DNA of 10,579 nt, taken from positions 1-10,579 of the forward strand of contig JACPRT010000209.1 in NCBI GenBank assembly GCA_016189845.1. Direction: 5' to 3'. Made by a program: the position numbers and the translations under genes. The stretch is from Chloroflexota bacterium (GTDB lineage Bacteria; Chloroflexota; Dehalococcoidia; Lucifugimonadales; Lucifugimonadaceae). Every line of letters begins with the position of its first letter. Within the stretch, counting starts at the first letter, position 1. The notes under the pieces were generated by a model. The model worked only from the letters and a program-made list of their open reading frames with translations, was not told the DNA's origin and ran no database searches. Positions 1-6,446 of this stretch are shown in pieces.

Positions 1-500
1 CGGTCGGCACGATGGACGACCTCGAGCACCTTCTCGATGTTGGCGCTGACGTGGTCGAAGTTCCCCGACATGCCGACGGCCGCGATCGTCGTGTGGCGGT
101 CGGCGGACACGAAGCCTGGGTTCCCGGTCGTGTAGAACGAGAAGATGTGCGGTTTGCCGTCCGAGTGCTCGACGATGTCGGGGCCCAGCGCCGCCAGCTC
201 GCCGGTGATCGCTTCGAAGCGCGCCCGGTATGTGGGGTCGTCGACGGTCAGCGTGCTCGAGCGGACGACCAGCGTCTCGACGTCCTTGCGCTCGCCCCTG
301 AGCCGGTCCTCTATGAGCCGAAAGCCTTTTGCGGACTCCGGCGAGTAGCCCCAGGCGAAGTCCTGGTCGGTCGTCGTCGCCGACGGGAGCAAGGCGCGTA
401 TGGCGATTATCCCCAGGACGAGCACGACGGCCCAGACGACGATCGTGCGCCACGGGTGCGAGGCGCTGGCGCGTGCGAGTCCTTCGGTGGTGAGGTTCAC
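1..500 (-). CDS. MMPL/RND-family transporter, N-terminal part (runs off left edge)
   Basis: Only the first 166 codons are in the window. The visible protein has a short cytoplasmic start (MNLTTEGLARASASHPWR), one hydrophobic segment at about residues 19-41, then a soluble extracytoplasmic stretch. This is the standard N-terminal layout of MMPL (mycobacterial membrane protein large) transporters of the RND superfamily, which export lipids, hopanoids or toxic compounds using proton motive force. The GTG start at 498-500 is supported by an AGGAG ribosome site (complement of 507-511) six bases upstream. It overlaps the TGA of the upstream TetR gene by four bases (GTGA, 497-500), so the two are co-transcribed and probably translationally coupled. 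The substrate cannot be told from this fragment. The family call rests on N-terminal topology and resemblance, since the conserved later TM block is outside the window. Confidence 0.75.
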   Translation of the reverse strand, partial: MNLTTEGLARASASHPWRTIVVWAVVLVLGIIAIRALLPSATTTDQDFAWGYSPESAKGFRLIEDRLRGERKDVETLVVRSSTLTVDDPTYRARFEAITGELAALGPDIVEHSDGKPHIFSFYTTGNPGFVSADRHTTIAAVGMSGNFDHVSANIEKVLEVVHRAD

Positions 501-1192
501 GGCCGACTCCTACTCTTCCGGCGTGGCAGCCGGCCGTTTCGACTCTGTGAGCCCACGCCGTTGGCCGGTGGTCGCTCGTCATTCACGAGGGGCCCGTACC
601 AGAAGCTTCCGAAGTGCAACGCCTTGAGCGAGGCGACGTAAGCGCCGACGTCCAGGCCGGGGTCGAGCGCCTTCTGCAGCACCAGTCCGTAGAAAGACGA
701 GAGCATGATCCGTGCCACCGCTGACGCGTCCAGGGCCGGGTTGATCTCGCCTCGGCCCTGCGCCCGGCGGACGATGTCCGCGAAGACCTTCAAGTGGTTC
801 TCGACGCGCACGCGCAGGGCGTCGCCGACAACGGGGTTGCGCAGCGCTTCCGACCAGATCTCGACGCTGACACGGCACGAGGCCGGCAGGTTCTCGTCGA
901 GGCGCTTGAAAAAGGCATCGGCCAGGTCGCTGAGCACCTGTTGCGTGTCGTCCTGCGCCGCCAGCTCGCCAATAAGGGCCAGGTTGCGATGGAGCTCCGC
1001 TGCCGACATCGCCTGGATGATCGCTTCCTTGCTGCGGAAGTACTGGTAGACGGCGCCCGGGCTCAGGCTCGCCTCACGGCAGATTGCCTGCATCGTGGTG
1101 CGGTGGAAGCCGTCGCGGGAAAAGCACAGTGCCGCCGCTTCAAGGATCTGCTGGCGGCGCGCTTCGATGTGTGCCGGGGATACGACTGGCAT
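497..1192 (-). CDS. TetR/AcrR-family transcriptional repressor
   Basis: The 231-residue protein from the ATG at 1192 has a classic N-terminal TetR DNA-binding domain. The helix-turn-helix spans about residues 30-58, with the family signature TTMQAICREASLSPGAVYQY followed by FRSKEAI. Residues 60-205 form the helical ligand-binding/dimerisation region, and the last 20 or so are a basic, probably disordered tail. The frame is open up to 1261, but starting there would put the promoter and operator inside the gene, so 1192 is preferred; an in-frame GTG at 1216 is an alternative. No strong ribosome site precedes either. The gene overlaps the MMPL transporter by four bases, so it is inferred to repress its own operon in response to a transported compound. 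Confidence 0.9.
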   Translation of the reverse strand: MPVVSPAHIEARRQQILEAAALCFSRDGFHRTTMQAICREASLSPGAVYQYFRSKEAIIQAMSAAELHRNLALIGELAAQDDTQQVLSDLADAFFKRLDENLPASCRVSVEIWSEALRNPVVGDALRVRVENHLKVFADIVRRAQGRGEINPALDASAVARIMLSSFYGLVLQKALDPGLDVGAYVASLKALHFGSFWYGPLVNDERPPANGVGSQSRNGRLPRRKSRSRP

Positions 1193-1223
1193 ACCCACAA
1201 TCCACAGGCGAATCACGGGCTGC

Positions 1224-1233
1224 TCACATGTGA
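1224..1233. promoter_or_regulatory. Perfect 10-bp palindrome TCACATGTGA next to the operator
   Basis: TCACATGTGA is a perfect 10-bp dyad sharing one base with the end of the 22-bp operator palindrome. It would sit in the early leader of the tetR transcript. It could be a second protein site or chance; nothing else in the sequence decides this. Confidence 0.25.
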
Positions 1234-1254
1234 AAACGAACGAACGCTCGTTTT
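1233..1254. promoter_or_regulatory. TetR-type operator palindrome
   Basis: The 22-bp imperfect palindrome fits AAAACGAnCG-nn-CGnTCGTTTT, with its centre between 1243 and 1244; 16 of 22 positions are symmetric. Its ACGAnCG/CGnTCGT core is like many known TetR-family operators. It lies between the -10 box and the start of the tetR gene, so it is the most likely autoregulatory site. Confidence 0.65.
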
Positions 1255-1280
1255 TTATCATGATGAATGAGCACGGTCAA
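1252..1280 (-). promoter_or_regulatory. Candidate sigma-70-type promoter of the tetR-MMPL operon
   Basis: Read on the minus strand there is a TTGACC -35 box (complement of 1275-1280, five of six consensus bases), a 17-base spacer and a TAAAAA -10 box (complement of 1252-1257, four of six). The predicted transcript starts near 1245, giving a leader of about 50 bases before the ATG at 1192. The -10 box overlaps the 22-bp palindrome at 1233-1254, the usual geometry for repression by a bound TetR dimer. Inferred from sequence only. Confidence 0.55.
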
Positions 1281-1304
1281 GGGGTAGTTCATCCGCTACG
1301 CCGG

Positions 1305-1333
1305 TTGTCGCCCCCGCCCGAAGGTGCTAGCGT
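1305..1333 (+). promoter_or_regulatory. Weak candidate promoter for the SMP-30/CoA-transferase genes
   Basis: TTGTCG (1305-1310, four of six -35 bases), a 17-base spacer and TAGCGT (1328-1333, fitting the loose TAnnnT form). It would start transcription near 1340, about 118 bases before the lactonase gene, leaving the structured leader downstream. The match is modest and the call tentative. Confidence 0.3.
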
Positions 1334-1400
1334 TCCCCCAAACTTGCGGCGGGAACGCCGGCGTGACCACCACCCGGCTCTGGCTGGGTGGTAACCGGCG
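1330..1400 (+). other. Structured leader with two overlapping hairpins
   Basis: Hairpin 1 pairs GCGTTCCC (1330-1337) with GGGAACGC (1351-1358), eight perfect base pairs around a 13-base loop. Hairpin 2 has an inner stem of ACCACCC (1369-1375) with GGGTGGT (1386-1392) and an outer stem of CGCCGG (1356-1361) with CCGGCG (1395-1400). The right arm of hairpin 1 and the left arm of the outer stem share bases 1356-1358, so the full forms cannot coexist. It lies 58 bases before the lactonase gene. It matches no riboswitch class I can name and could act at DNA or RNA level. Confidence 0.4.
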
Positions 1401-1457
1401 GCGCATGGCGGACGACGGCGCCGGTGATTCGCGACGGCGGCGCGTGAGGAGGGGAAC

Positions 1458-2378
1458 ATGGCGGCGGACGCAAAGGCGCCACCACTGCCCAGAGATGTCG
1501 CGCCCTATCCGGTAGTCGCCAACATCGACTTCGCAGAGGGCCCGATCTTCGACGACATGGGCAACCTCTACTTCGTCAATTATCTGAAGAACGGGACGCT
1601 CGGGCGGATGGGGCCGGACGGAACCACCGAGGTGTGGGTGCATACCGGCGGGCAGGTCAACGGCCTCAAATACGACGGCAAAGGCTGGCTCGTGGCCGCC
1701 GACCCTGGCAAGCGACGCATGACCCGCTTCAACGTACTCACCCGCGAAATGCAGGTTCTGACGGACAACTTCGAGGGCCGGCCGTACAACGGCACGAACG
1801 ACGTCTGCCTGGACCTCCAGGGCAACGTGTACTTCTCCGACCCCGGCAACGACGAAGGCAAGCCGATCGGAGGCGTGTACCGCCTCGAAATGGACGCCGA
1901 CAATAACCCGAAGCGGGTCATCCAGCTCGACGGGGAGCTTCCTTTCCCGAACGGGCTGGCCGTTCATCCCGACCAGCGACGGTTCTTCCTGGCGACCTCG
2001 GGAGACATGTCGATCCTGGCGTACGACCTCACCCCGGAAGGGCGCCTATCCAACAAGCGACTCGTGTACAAGTTCCCGACGTACACGGTCGACGGCATCA
2101 TGTTCGACGAGCACGGGCGGCTCTGGGTCGCCCGCTGGCTGCACGGCACTATGGACGTCCTGGACGTGGAAGAGGGACAGCTGCTGGCCAGCTACAAAAT
2201 GGGCGGGGACCGCGTGACGAATCTCTGCTTCCGGGATACATCGGTGTATGTCACTGTCGCAGGCAGGCACAGCATCGAGAGGCTCGACGTCGGGGTCAGA
2301 GGCGCACGCATAATCCCGGGCGCACCTGCGGTGGTAGCGTCCACCGGCGCGTCGGGTGGCTCAAGTAGCCCACGTTGA
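1458..2378 (+). CDS. SMP-30/gluconolactonase-like beta-propeller hydrolase
   Basis: This 306-residue protein has the SMP-30/gluconolaconase/LRE-like six-bladed propeller fold. The metal-site residues can be placed: E27 in DFAEGPIFD, N165 in FPNGLAVHPD and D212 in VDGIMFDEHG, with N114 in YNGTNDVCLD as the usual fourth ligand/substrate residue. Family members hydrolyse sugar lactones or related esters using one divalent metal. No signal peptide is visible, so it is probably cytoplasmic. The ATG is preceded by a strong GAGGAGGGG site (1446-1454). It leads a same-strand run with a CoA-transferase and an alpha/beta hydrolase, suggesting a catabolic role; the substrate is unknown. The final residues are glycine/serine rich and look unstructured. 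Confidence 0.85.
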   Translation: MAADAKAPPLPRDVAPYPVVANIDFAEGPIFDDMGNLYFVNYLKNGTLGRMGPDGTTEVWVHTGGQVNGLKYDGKGWLVAADPGKRRMTRFNVLTREMQVLTDNFEGRPYNGTNDVCLDLQGNVYFSDPGNDEGKPIGGVYRLEMDADNNPKRVIQLDGELPFPNGLAVHPDQRRFFLATSGDMSILAYDLTPEGRLSNKRLVYKFPTYTVDGIMFDEHGRLWVARWLHGTMDVLDVEEGQLLASYKMGGDRVTNLCFRDTSVYVTVAGRHSIERLDVGVRGARIIPGAPAVVASTGASGGSSSPR

Positions 2379-2401
2379 TATCGCCGCTTGTACGGGCGCC
2401 A

Positions 2402-2427
2402 ACGTCGGTGGCCGGAAAAGCCGACGT
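2402..2427 (+). other. Hairpin between lactonase and CoA-transferase genes
   Basis: ACGTCGG (2402-2408) pairs perfectly with CCGACGT (2421-2427) around a 12-base loop, 24 bases after the lactonase stop. No T-run follows, so it is not a standard terminator; it may be an mRNA processing or stability element within the transcript. Confidence 0.35.
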
Positions 2428-2471
2428 CAGCGAGATCGAACGGCCTCCGTCAGCAAGCATGAACGGTTGAT

Positions 2472-3746
2472 ATGCCAGGTCCGCTCGCCGGTATCAAGGT
2501 CGTCGAGCTCACGCAGGTCATCGCGGGCCCGGTCGCCGGCATGCTGCTCTCCGACCTGGGCGCCGACGTCATCAAGGTCGAACCGCCTCAGGGAGAATCG
2601 TGGCGTCTGATGACGCCGCTCACTCCCACGGAGAGCCGGGGCTACGTCGCCGTGAACCGTGGTAAGCGTGACATCGCGGTGGACCTCGCGAAGCCTGCGG
2701 GTAAAGCGGTCGCCCACCGGCTGGCGGCATGGGCGGACGTCATGCTCATCAACTACCGCGCCGACGTGCCGGCGAGGCTTGGCGTCGACTACGAAACGGT
2801 GTCGAAGATCAACCCTCGCCTCGTGTACTGCGAGCTGACTGCCTTTGGACGGAACGGTCCGTGGGCGGGCCGGCCCGGTTACGACCGCATCGTGCAGGCG
2901 GAGGCAGGGATGATGGCCTCCGAGGGCATCACGGAGGCGGGGTTGCCGCGGATGGTGCTATCGACGCCGCCCGCGGATTTTGCGGCCGGGTACGGGATGG
3001 CGATGGCGGTCTGCGCGGCCCTGTTTCATCGGGAGAAGACCGGGCGCGGCCAGAAGATCGGCACGTCTCTGTTCTCGAATGCGCTCATGCTCCAGGTCCT
3101 TGCCGTCACCAGGATCGAGGAACGGCTGTCCCCCGCCCAGAAGTTCGTAAACGAGGAGTTCCGCTCGCGCAAGGGTGATGGTGAGAGCTTCGCCGACATC
3201 GCTCGTGAGTACCATCGACGACGGCTCAGCAGCATCTATCGCGTCTATTACCAGCCATACCGCACGAAAGACTGGCTGATATTCCCCGCGGCGCTGAGCG
3301 AGTCGCTCCAGAAGAAGATGATGACGGCGATGGGCTTGCACGACCCCCGGTTCGACCCCGGTAACGATCCGACCGTGCCAGCGCCGGCCGAGCAGGACAA
3401 CCGGCTCATAGAACAAATGGAGAAGATGTTCGCCACGCGAACGACCGCGGAATGGCTCGAGACCTTCGACAGGGCAGGCGTCCCCGCCGGGTCGATCAAC
3501 TTCGTCGAGGAGATGACCGACAACCCCCACGCCCGGGCGAATAGCCTGATCGTCGAACAGCAACACGCGGTCTTCGGTAAGGTGTCGACGGTCGGACCAG
3601 CCTTTCGCATGTCCGAAACGGATCTGAAGGCGCAGGGTCCGGCGCCGGCGCTGGGGGAGCACACGGATGAGATTCTGCGAGAACTGGGGTATTCTCAATC
3701 GGAGATTTCGGCCCTGCGCGCATCTGGCGTGCTCGGCGGCCGGTGA
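2472..3746 (+). CDS. CaiB/BaiF class III acyl-CoA transferase
   Basis: The 424-residue protein is full length for class III CoA-transferases, which move CoA between carboxylic acids through aspartyl-CoA thioester intermediates. The N-terminal signature is clear: LAGIKVVELTQVIAGPVAGM, then LSDLGADVIKVEPPQGE, VNRGKRDIAVDL and the NYRADVPARLGVDYE block. The catalytic aspartate is D169 in TPPADFAAGYG, the same position as Asp169 of formyl-CoA transferase. The C-terminal part (about 320-400) carries the small-domain pattern RTTAEWLETFDRAGVPAGSI. No clear ribosome site precedes the ATG, which may be read by coupling or by a leaderless-like mechanism. Substrates cannot be predicted, as this family has many paralogues. 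It probably shares a transcript with the flanking lactonase and hydrolase. Confidence 0.93.
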   Translation: MPGPLAGIKVVELTQVIAGPVAGMLLSDLGADVIKVEPPQGESWRLMTPLTPTESRGYVAVNRGKRDIAVDLAKPAGKAVAHRLAAWADVMLINYRADVPARLGVDYETVSKINPRLVYCELTAFGRNGPWAGRPGYDRIVQAEAGMMASEGITEAGLPRMVLSTPPADFAAGYGMAMAVCAALFHREKTGRGQKIGTSLFSNALMLQVLAVTRIEERLSPAQKFVNEEFRSRKGDGESFADIAREYHRRRLSSIYRVYYQPYRTKDWLIFPAALSESLQKKMMTAMGLHDPRFDPGNDPTVPAPAEQDNRLIEQMEKMFATRTTAEWLETFDRAGVPAGSINFVEEMTDNPHARANSLIVEQQHAVFGKVSTVGPAFRMSETDLKAQGPAPALGEHTDEILRELGYSQSEISALRASGVLGGR

Positions 3747-3783
3747 CATCTGGCCCCTCAAACAAGCTAGGCAGGGCCAACAA

Positions 3784-4545
3784 GTGCTAGGACTCGAGCG
3801 TCGGCTGGTCTACTTTCCGGACAAGTCGCATCTCCGAACTCCTGCCTCAATTGGGCTCGATTTCGAAGACGTGTGGCTGACCGCGATGGATGGCGTCCGT
3901 CTGCACGCCTGGTGGGTGCCCGGCGCCGGTCCCAACACCCTGCTCCTGTTTCACGGCAATGCCGGCAACATCAGCTTTCGCCTGGGCGACCTCGCACTGC
4001 TGACGGATCGCCTGCGGGTTGGTGTCTTCCTTATCGACTACCGCGGATACGGTCTCAGCGAAGGGCGACCTTCGGAACGTGGCACCCGGCTCGACGCGGA
4101 CGCGGCTGCCGGATACCTCACCAGGCAACGGGGTATAGATCCCAGGCGTCTGATCTACTTCGGAAGATCGCTCGGCGCCGCGGTCGCGACGCACCTTGCA
4201 ACGAGGCTCACGCCTGCCGCGCTGATCCTGGAATCGCCGCTGCCGTCTGTCATGCGGATGACAAGGGAGTCGTATCCATGGCTGGCGCCGATGATCAACC
4301 CGTTGTTCCTGACCCGCTACGACACGCTGCGCAGCCTGGCTCTGGTACGGTCCCCGGTCTTTGTCGCCCACGGCGATCAGGACGAAACGATCCCGTTCGC
4401 GCTCGGGCAGGAGGTTTTCGCGGCTGCCCGCGACCCCAAGGTGTGGTACCCGGTGGCGGGCGGCGGACATAACGACATGACGGTGATGGGCGGCGTTGCT
4501 TATTTCGATGCGCTGAACGCGTTCATTACCCAATATGTGGGTTAA
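3784..4545 (+). CDS. Alpha/beta hydrolase (serine hydrolase, BEM46/ABHD13-like)
   Basis: This is an alpha/beta hydrolase with a complete catalytic machinery. Numbering from the GTG at 3784 (253 residues): oxyanion loop LLFHGNAGN at about 55-62, nucleophile S129 in GRSLGAA, acid D200 in HGDQDETIP and base H229 in GGGHND. The pattern FLIDYRGYGLSEGRPSE is typical of BEM46/ABHD13-like proteins. The frame is open back to an ATG at 3667, but those 39 codons lie inside the CoA-transferase gene and show no conserved pattern. The GTG, with a weak AGG/GGG-type site, starts just before the conserved LVYFPDKS motif. Unlike many relatives it then lacks an N-terminal membrane anchor. It follows the CoA-transferase by 37 bases and may hydrolyse an ester or thioester in the same pathway (inference). 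Confidence 0.88.
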   Translation: MLGLERRLVYFPDKSHLRTPASIGLDFEDVWLTAMDGVRLHAWWVPGAGPNTLLLFHGNAGNISFRLGDLALLTDRLRVGVFLIDYRGYGLSEGRPSERGTRLDADAAAGYLTRQRGIDPRRLIYFGRSLGAAVATHLATRLTPAALILESPLPSVMRMTRESYPWLAPMINPLFLTRYDTLRSLALVRSPVFVAHGDQDETIPFALGQEVFAAARDPKVWYPVAGGGHNDMTVMGGVAYFDALNAFITQYVG

Positions 4546-4561
4546 GGAATCTGACCCACGT

Positions 4562-4582
4562 GAGGTGAGTGCTACGCACCTC
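4562..4582. terminator. Hairpin between convergent genes, possible bidirectional terminator
   Basis: GAGGTG (4562-4567) pairs with CACCTC (4577-4582), with a further GT/AC pair inside. It lies in the 26-base gap and the last codons of the opposing gene. There is no T-tract, so it may simply block read-through or protect 3' ends. Confidence 0.3.
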
Positions 4583-5651
4583 GCTCGATTTCGTCGATCG
4601 ACACCTCCCGGTGCTCCGTCGCGCTGCGTATCACTGCGAACAGGGTCGCCAGGATATGCCTGCCTTCCGTGCCGGATAGCGAGGGGGCCCTCCCGTTCGC
4701 GATGGCATCGGTGAACGCCTGTCCGCCCCGCCGGAAGCTATCGCCCCAGTCCGTCTCCAGGTCGCTGTGATGGCAGATTTTGCCGTCCCGGTACACCGTC
4801 ACTGGCGGCGCGCCCAGCAGGTCCGCGGTGCAGCGGTTCACCCACACGATTCCCTTCGTTCCGGTGACTTCCAGCAGGTCCTCGCCGGAGTAGTACCTGG
4901 TTCGCACGTGCATCTCCGGTGACGCGGTCACCTGCCATGAACCATACCTGGCGCCGCCGCGGTGTTGCCACGAGACCATCGCGGGCGCGCCGCCGAGGTA
5001 CCTCACGCCCGCCTGCCTGAGGTCGGCGAACGCGTGGACCCTCTCGAACTCGCCGAAGATGAAGTAGCCCATGGCGGCGTGGTGATGGCCGGCATCGAAT
5101 AGCTGGCCCGGGGGACCGCCCTTTTCCGGCTCGGACCGCCATGACATGGATTCCTGCGGGATCGGCCACCCGCCGACTGCCTTGCCTCCCACGACCTTGA
5201 TTCTTACGCCGACGGGGTCACCGATCTCGCCAGACTCGATGATCGCCTTCGCCCGCAGATGGGGCTCGTAGTGATGGAAGTTCTCGAGCACCCGGAACAC
5301 GCGGTTCGCCTTCTTGGCCGCCGCGATCATCTGGTTCGCCTCGGCGATGGATAACGCCATCGGTTTCTGCAAGGACACGTGCTTGCCGGCCTCCAGCGCA
5401 GCCACCGTCGCCGGCAGATGCAGGTAGTGCGGCAGGAGGACCTCGACCGCGTCGACGTTCTTGTCGGCGAGCAGGTCCTGGTAATTGACGTACGAGCGCT
5501 TGGCGCCCCATTGTCGGGCGCGAGCCTCCGCGCGGCCGGGAGTCGAGTCGGCGACCGCGTAAAGCTCGCCACTCGGACTGCCCGCGTAGGCGAGCGCGTG
5601 GAGGTCCGCGATGCGGCCAGCACCAATGAAACCAACCCGCACCTTGGACAT
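4572..5651 (-). CDS. Gfo/Idh/MocA-family NAD(P)-dependent oxidoreductase
   Basis: The 359-residue protein from the ATG at 5651 begins with a Rossmann fold: VRVGFIGAGRIADLH has the GxGxxA dinucleotide motif at residues 10-15. A GAGKHVSLQKPMALS stretch at about 88-101 corresponds to the family's EKP motif. The C-terminal sheet domain starts near 125 and includes a D186-x-G-x-H190 motif (FDAGHHH) that usually contributes the active-site histidine. The family oxidises or reduces sugars, inositols and similar hydroxy compounds. The start was chosen over an upstream ATG at 5711 because a perfect AAGGAGG site (complement of 5657-5663) sits five bases before 5651. The EKP glutamate is replaced by glutamine (Q95). 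It diverges from the pterin block; a link to it is not shown. Confidence 0.9.
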   Translation of the reverse strand: MSKVRVGFIGAGRIADLHALAYAGSPSGELYAVADSTPGRAEARARQWGAKRSYVNYQDLLADKNVDAVEVLLPHYLHLPATVAALEAGKHVSLQKPMALSIAEANQMIAAAKKANRVFRVLENFHHYEPHLRAKAIIESGEIGDPVGVRIKVVGGKAVGGWPIPQESMSWRSEPEKGGPPGQLFDAGHHHAAMGYFIFGEFERVHAFADLRQAGVRYLGGAPAMVSWQHRGGARYGSWQVTASPEMHVRTRYYSGEDLLEVTGTKGIVWVNRCTADLLGAPPVTVYRDGKICHHSDLETDWGDSFRRGGQAFTDAIANGRAPSLSGTEGRHILATLFAVIRSATEHREVSIDEIERGA

Positions 5652-5688
5652 AAGGGCCTCCTTGTGGATCAGCGACGCATATTCTGCA

Positions 5689-5702
5689 CCCGTCTCGACG
5701 GG
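5689..5702. promoter_or_regulatory. 14-bp dyad in the divergent gap before folE
   Basis: CCCGTC-TC-GACGGG is a six-plus-six dyad with a two-base centre, enclosed by an outer GCAC/GTGC pair at 5686-5689 and 5706-5709. It lies in the 112-base gap between the divergent oxidoreductase and folE, where a shared operator could act. I found no convincing -35/-10 pair for either gene in this gap. Confidence 0.3.
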
Positions 5703-5763
5703 GTCGTGCATCTAAGGAAAAAAGCTAAGCTATGAGCCAAACCCGCAGATCCAGGAGTACTAG

Positions 5764-6420
5764 ATGAGGAAGAACGTCACGGCCGAGGCTGCGGCCATCG
5801 AGGACGATCTGGAACTGGAGACGTCTGGCAGCGTGCTCACCGAGAAGTGCAAGGAGCAGGTTGCGGAGGGCGTTCGTCACATCATCGACGCAGTCAACCA
5901 GCACGTGGACCACGAGGGGACCGTCGGCACTCCCGACCGTGTCGCCCGTATGTACGACGAGCTCCTGGCGGGATATGTGGCCGACCCCGTGAAGATGCTG
6001 AATAACGCCCTCTTCACGGTCGAGTACGACGAGATGGTGGTCGTGAAGGACATCGAGTACTACTCGCTCTGCGAGCACCACCTGCTTCCGTTCTTCGGCA
6101 GGGCGCACGTGGGCTACCTGCCCGACGGCAAGGTTGTCGGGCTTTCCAAGATCCCCAGGCTCGTCGACATCTACGCACGCAGGCTGCAGGTGCAAGAGCG
6201 CATGACGCAGCAGATCGCGAACATCCTCGACGAGCTGGTGAAGCCTCAGGGCGTGGGAGTGGTCGTCGAAGGCATCCATCTGTGCGCGACGATGCGAGGC
6301 GTGAAGAAGCCCAGCGCCAAGATGGTCACGAGTTCGGTGCTCGGCCGTTTTCGGGCCGACCCCAGGACGCGTGAGGAGTTCATGGCGCATCTGCGCCGCG
6401 ACTCGGGCGTGAGCTTCTAG
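5764..6420 (+). CDS. folE: GTP cyclohydrolase I (type IA)
   Basis: FolE converts GTP to 7,8-dihydroneopterin triphosphate, the first step to folate and to biopterin/monapterin-type cofactors. The 218-residue length is normal. The zinc ligands are all present: C103 and H106 in SLCEHHLLPFFG and C174 in HLCATMRGVKKP. Other family signatures are TPDRVARMY (56-64), GLSKIPRLVD (126-135) and QVQERMTQQI (142-151). The ATG follows an AGGAG site (5753-5757) with six bases between. It is the first gene of a five-gene run with two pterin-type reductases and a FolB/FolX-family protein, and no folate-specific genes are seen. This points to a reduced-pterin product rather than, or besides, folate. Confidence 0.97.
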   Translation: MRKNVTAEAAAIEDDLELETSGSVLTEKCKEQVAEGVRHIIDAVNQHVDHEGTVGTPDRVARMYDELLAGYVADPVKMLNNALFTVEYDEMVVVKDIEYYSLCEHHLLPFFGRAHVGYLPDGKVVGLSKIPRLVDIYARRLQVQERMTQQIANILDELVKPQGVGVVVEGIHLCATMRGVKKPSAKMVTSSVLGRFRADPRTREEFMAHLRRDSGVSF

Positions 6421-6446
6421 ACAGTCACGAACCGGCAGGAGACAGC

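Noticed and set aside
12..641. 209-codon plus-strand frame at the left end.
   Set aside because: It is antisense to the MMPL and TetR genes, whose protein features and overlap are clear.
1193..1261. Longer TetR protein starting at 1261.
   Set aside because: The extra 23 residues have no family similarity and would put the promoter's -10 box and the operator inside the gene.
1386..1400. GGGTGGTAACCGGCG, similar to the T-box riboswitch core.
   Set aside because: It has inserted bases relative to the T-box consensus, there is no room for a specifier stem, and the downstream gene is not an amino acid or tRNA-charging gene.
2958..3761. Minus-strand open frame of 267 codons inside the CoA-transferase gene.
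   Set aside because: Antisense shadow of a gene with clear catalytic motifs; composition is arginine/proline-rich and shows no domain.
3667..3783. ATG start for the alpha/beta hydrolase within the CoA-transferase gene.
   Set aside because: The extra 39 codons overlap the upstream gene in another frame and look like shadow sequence; GTG 3784 precedes the conserved region.
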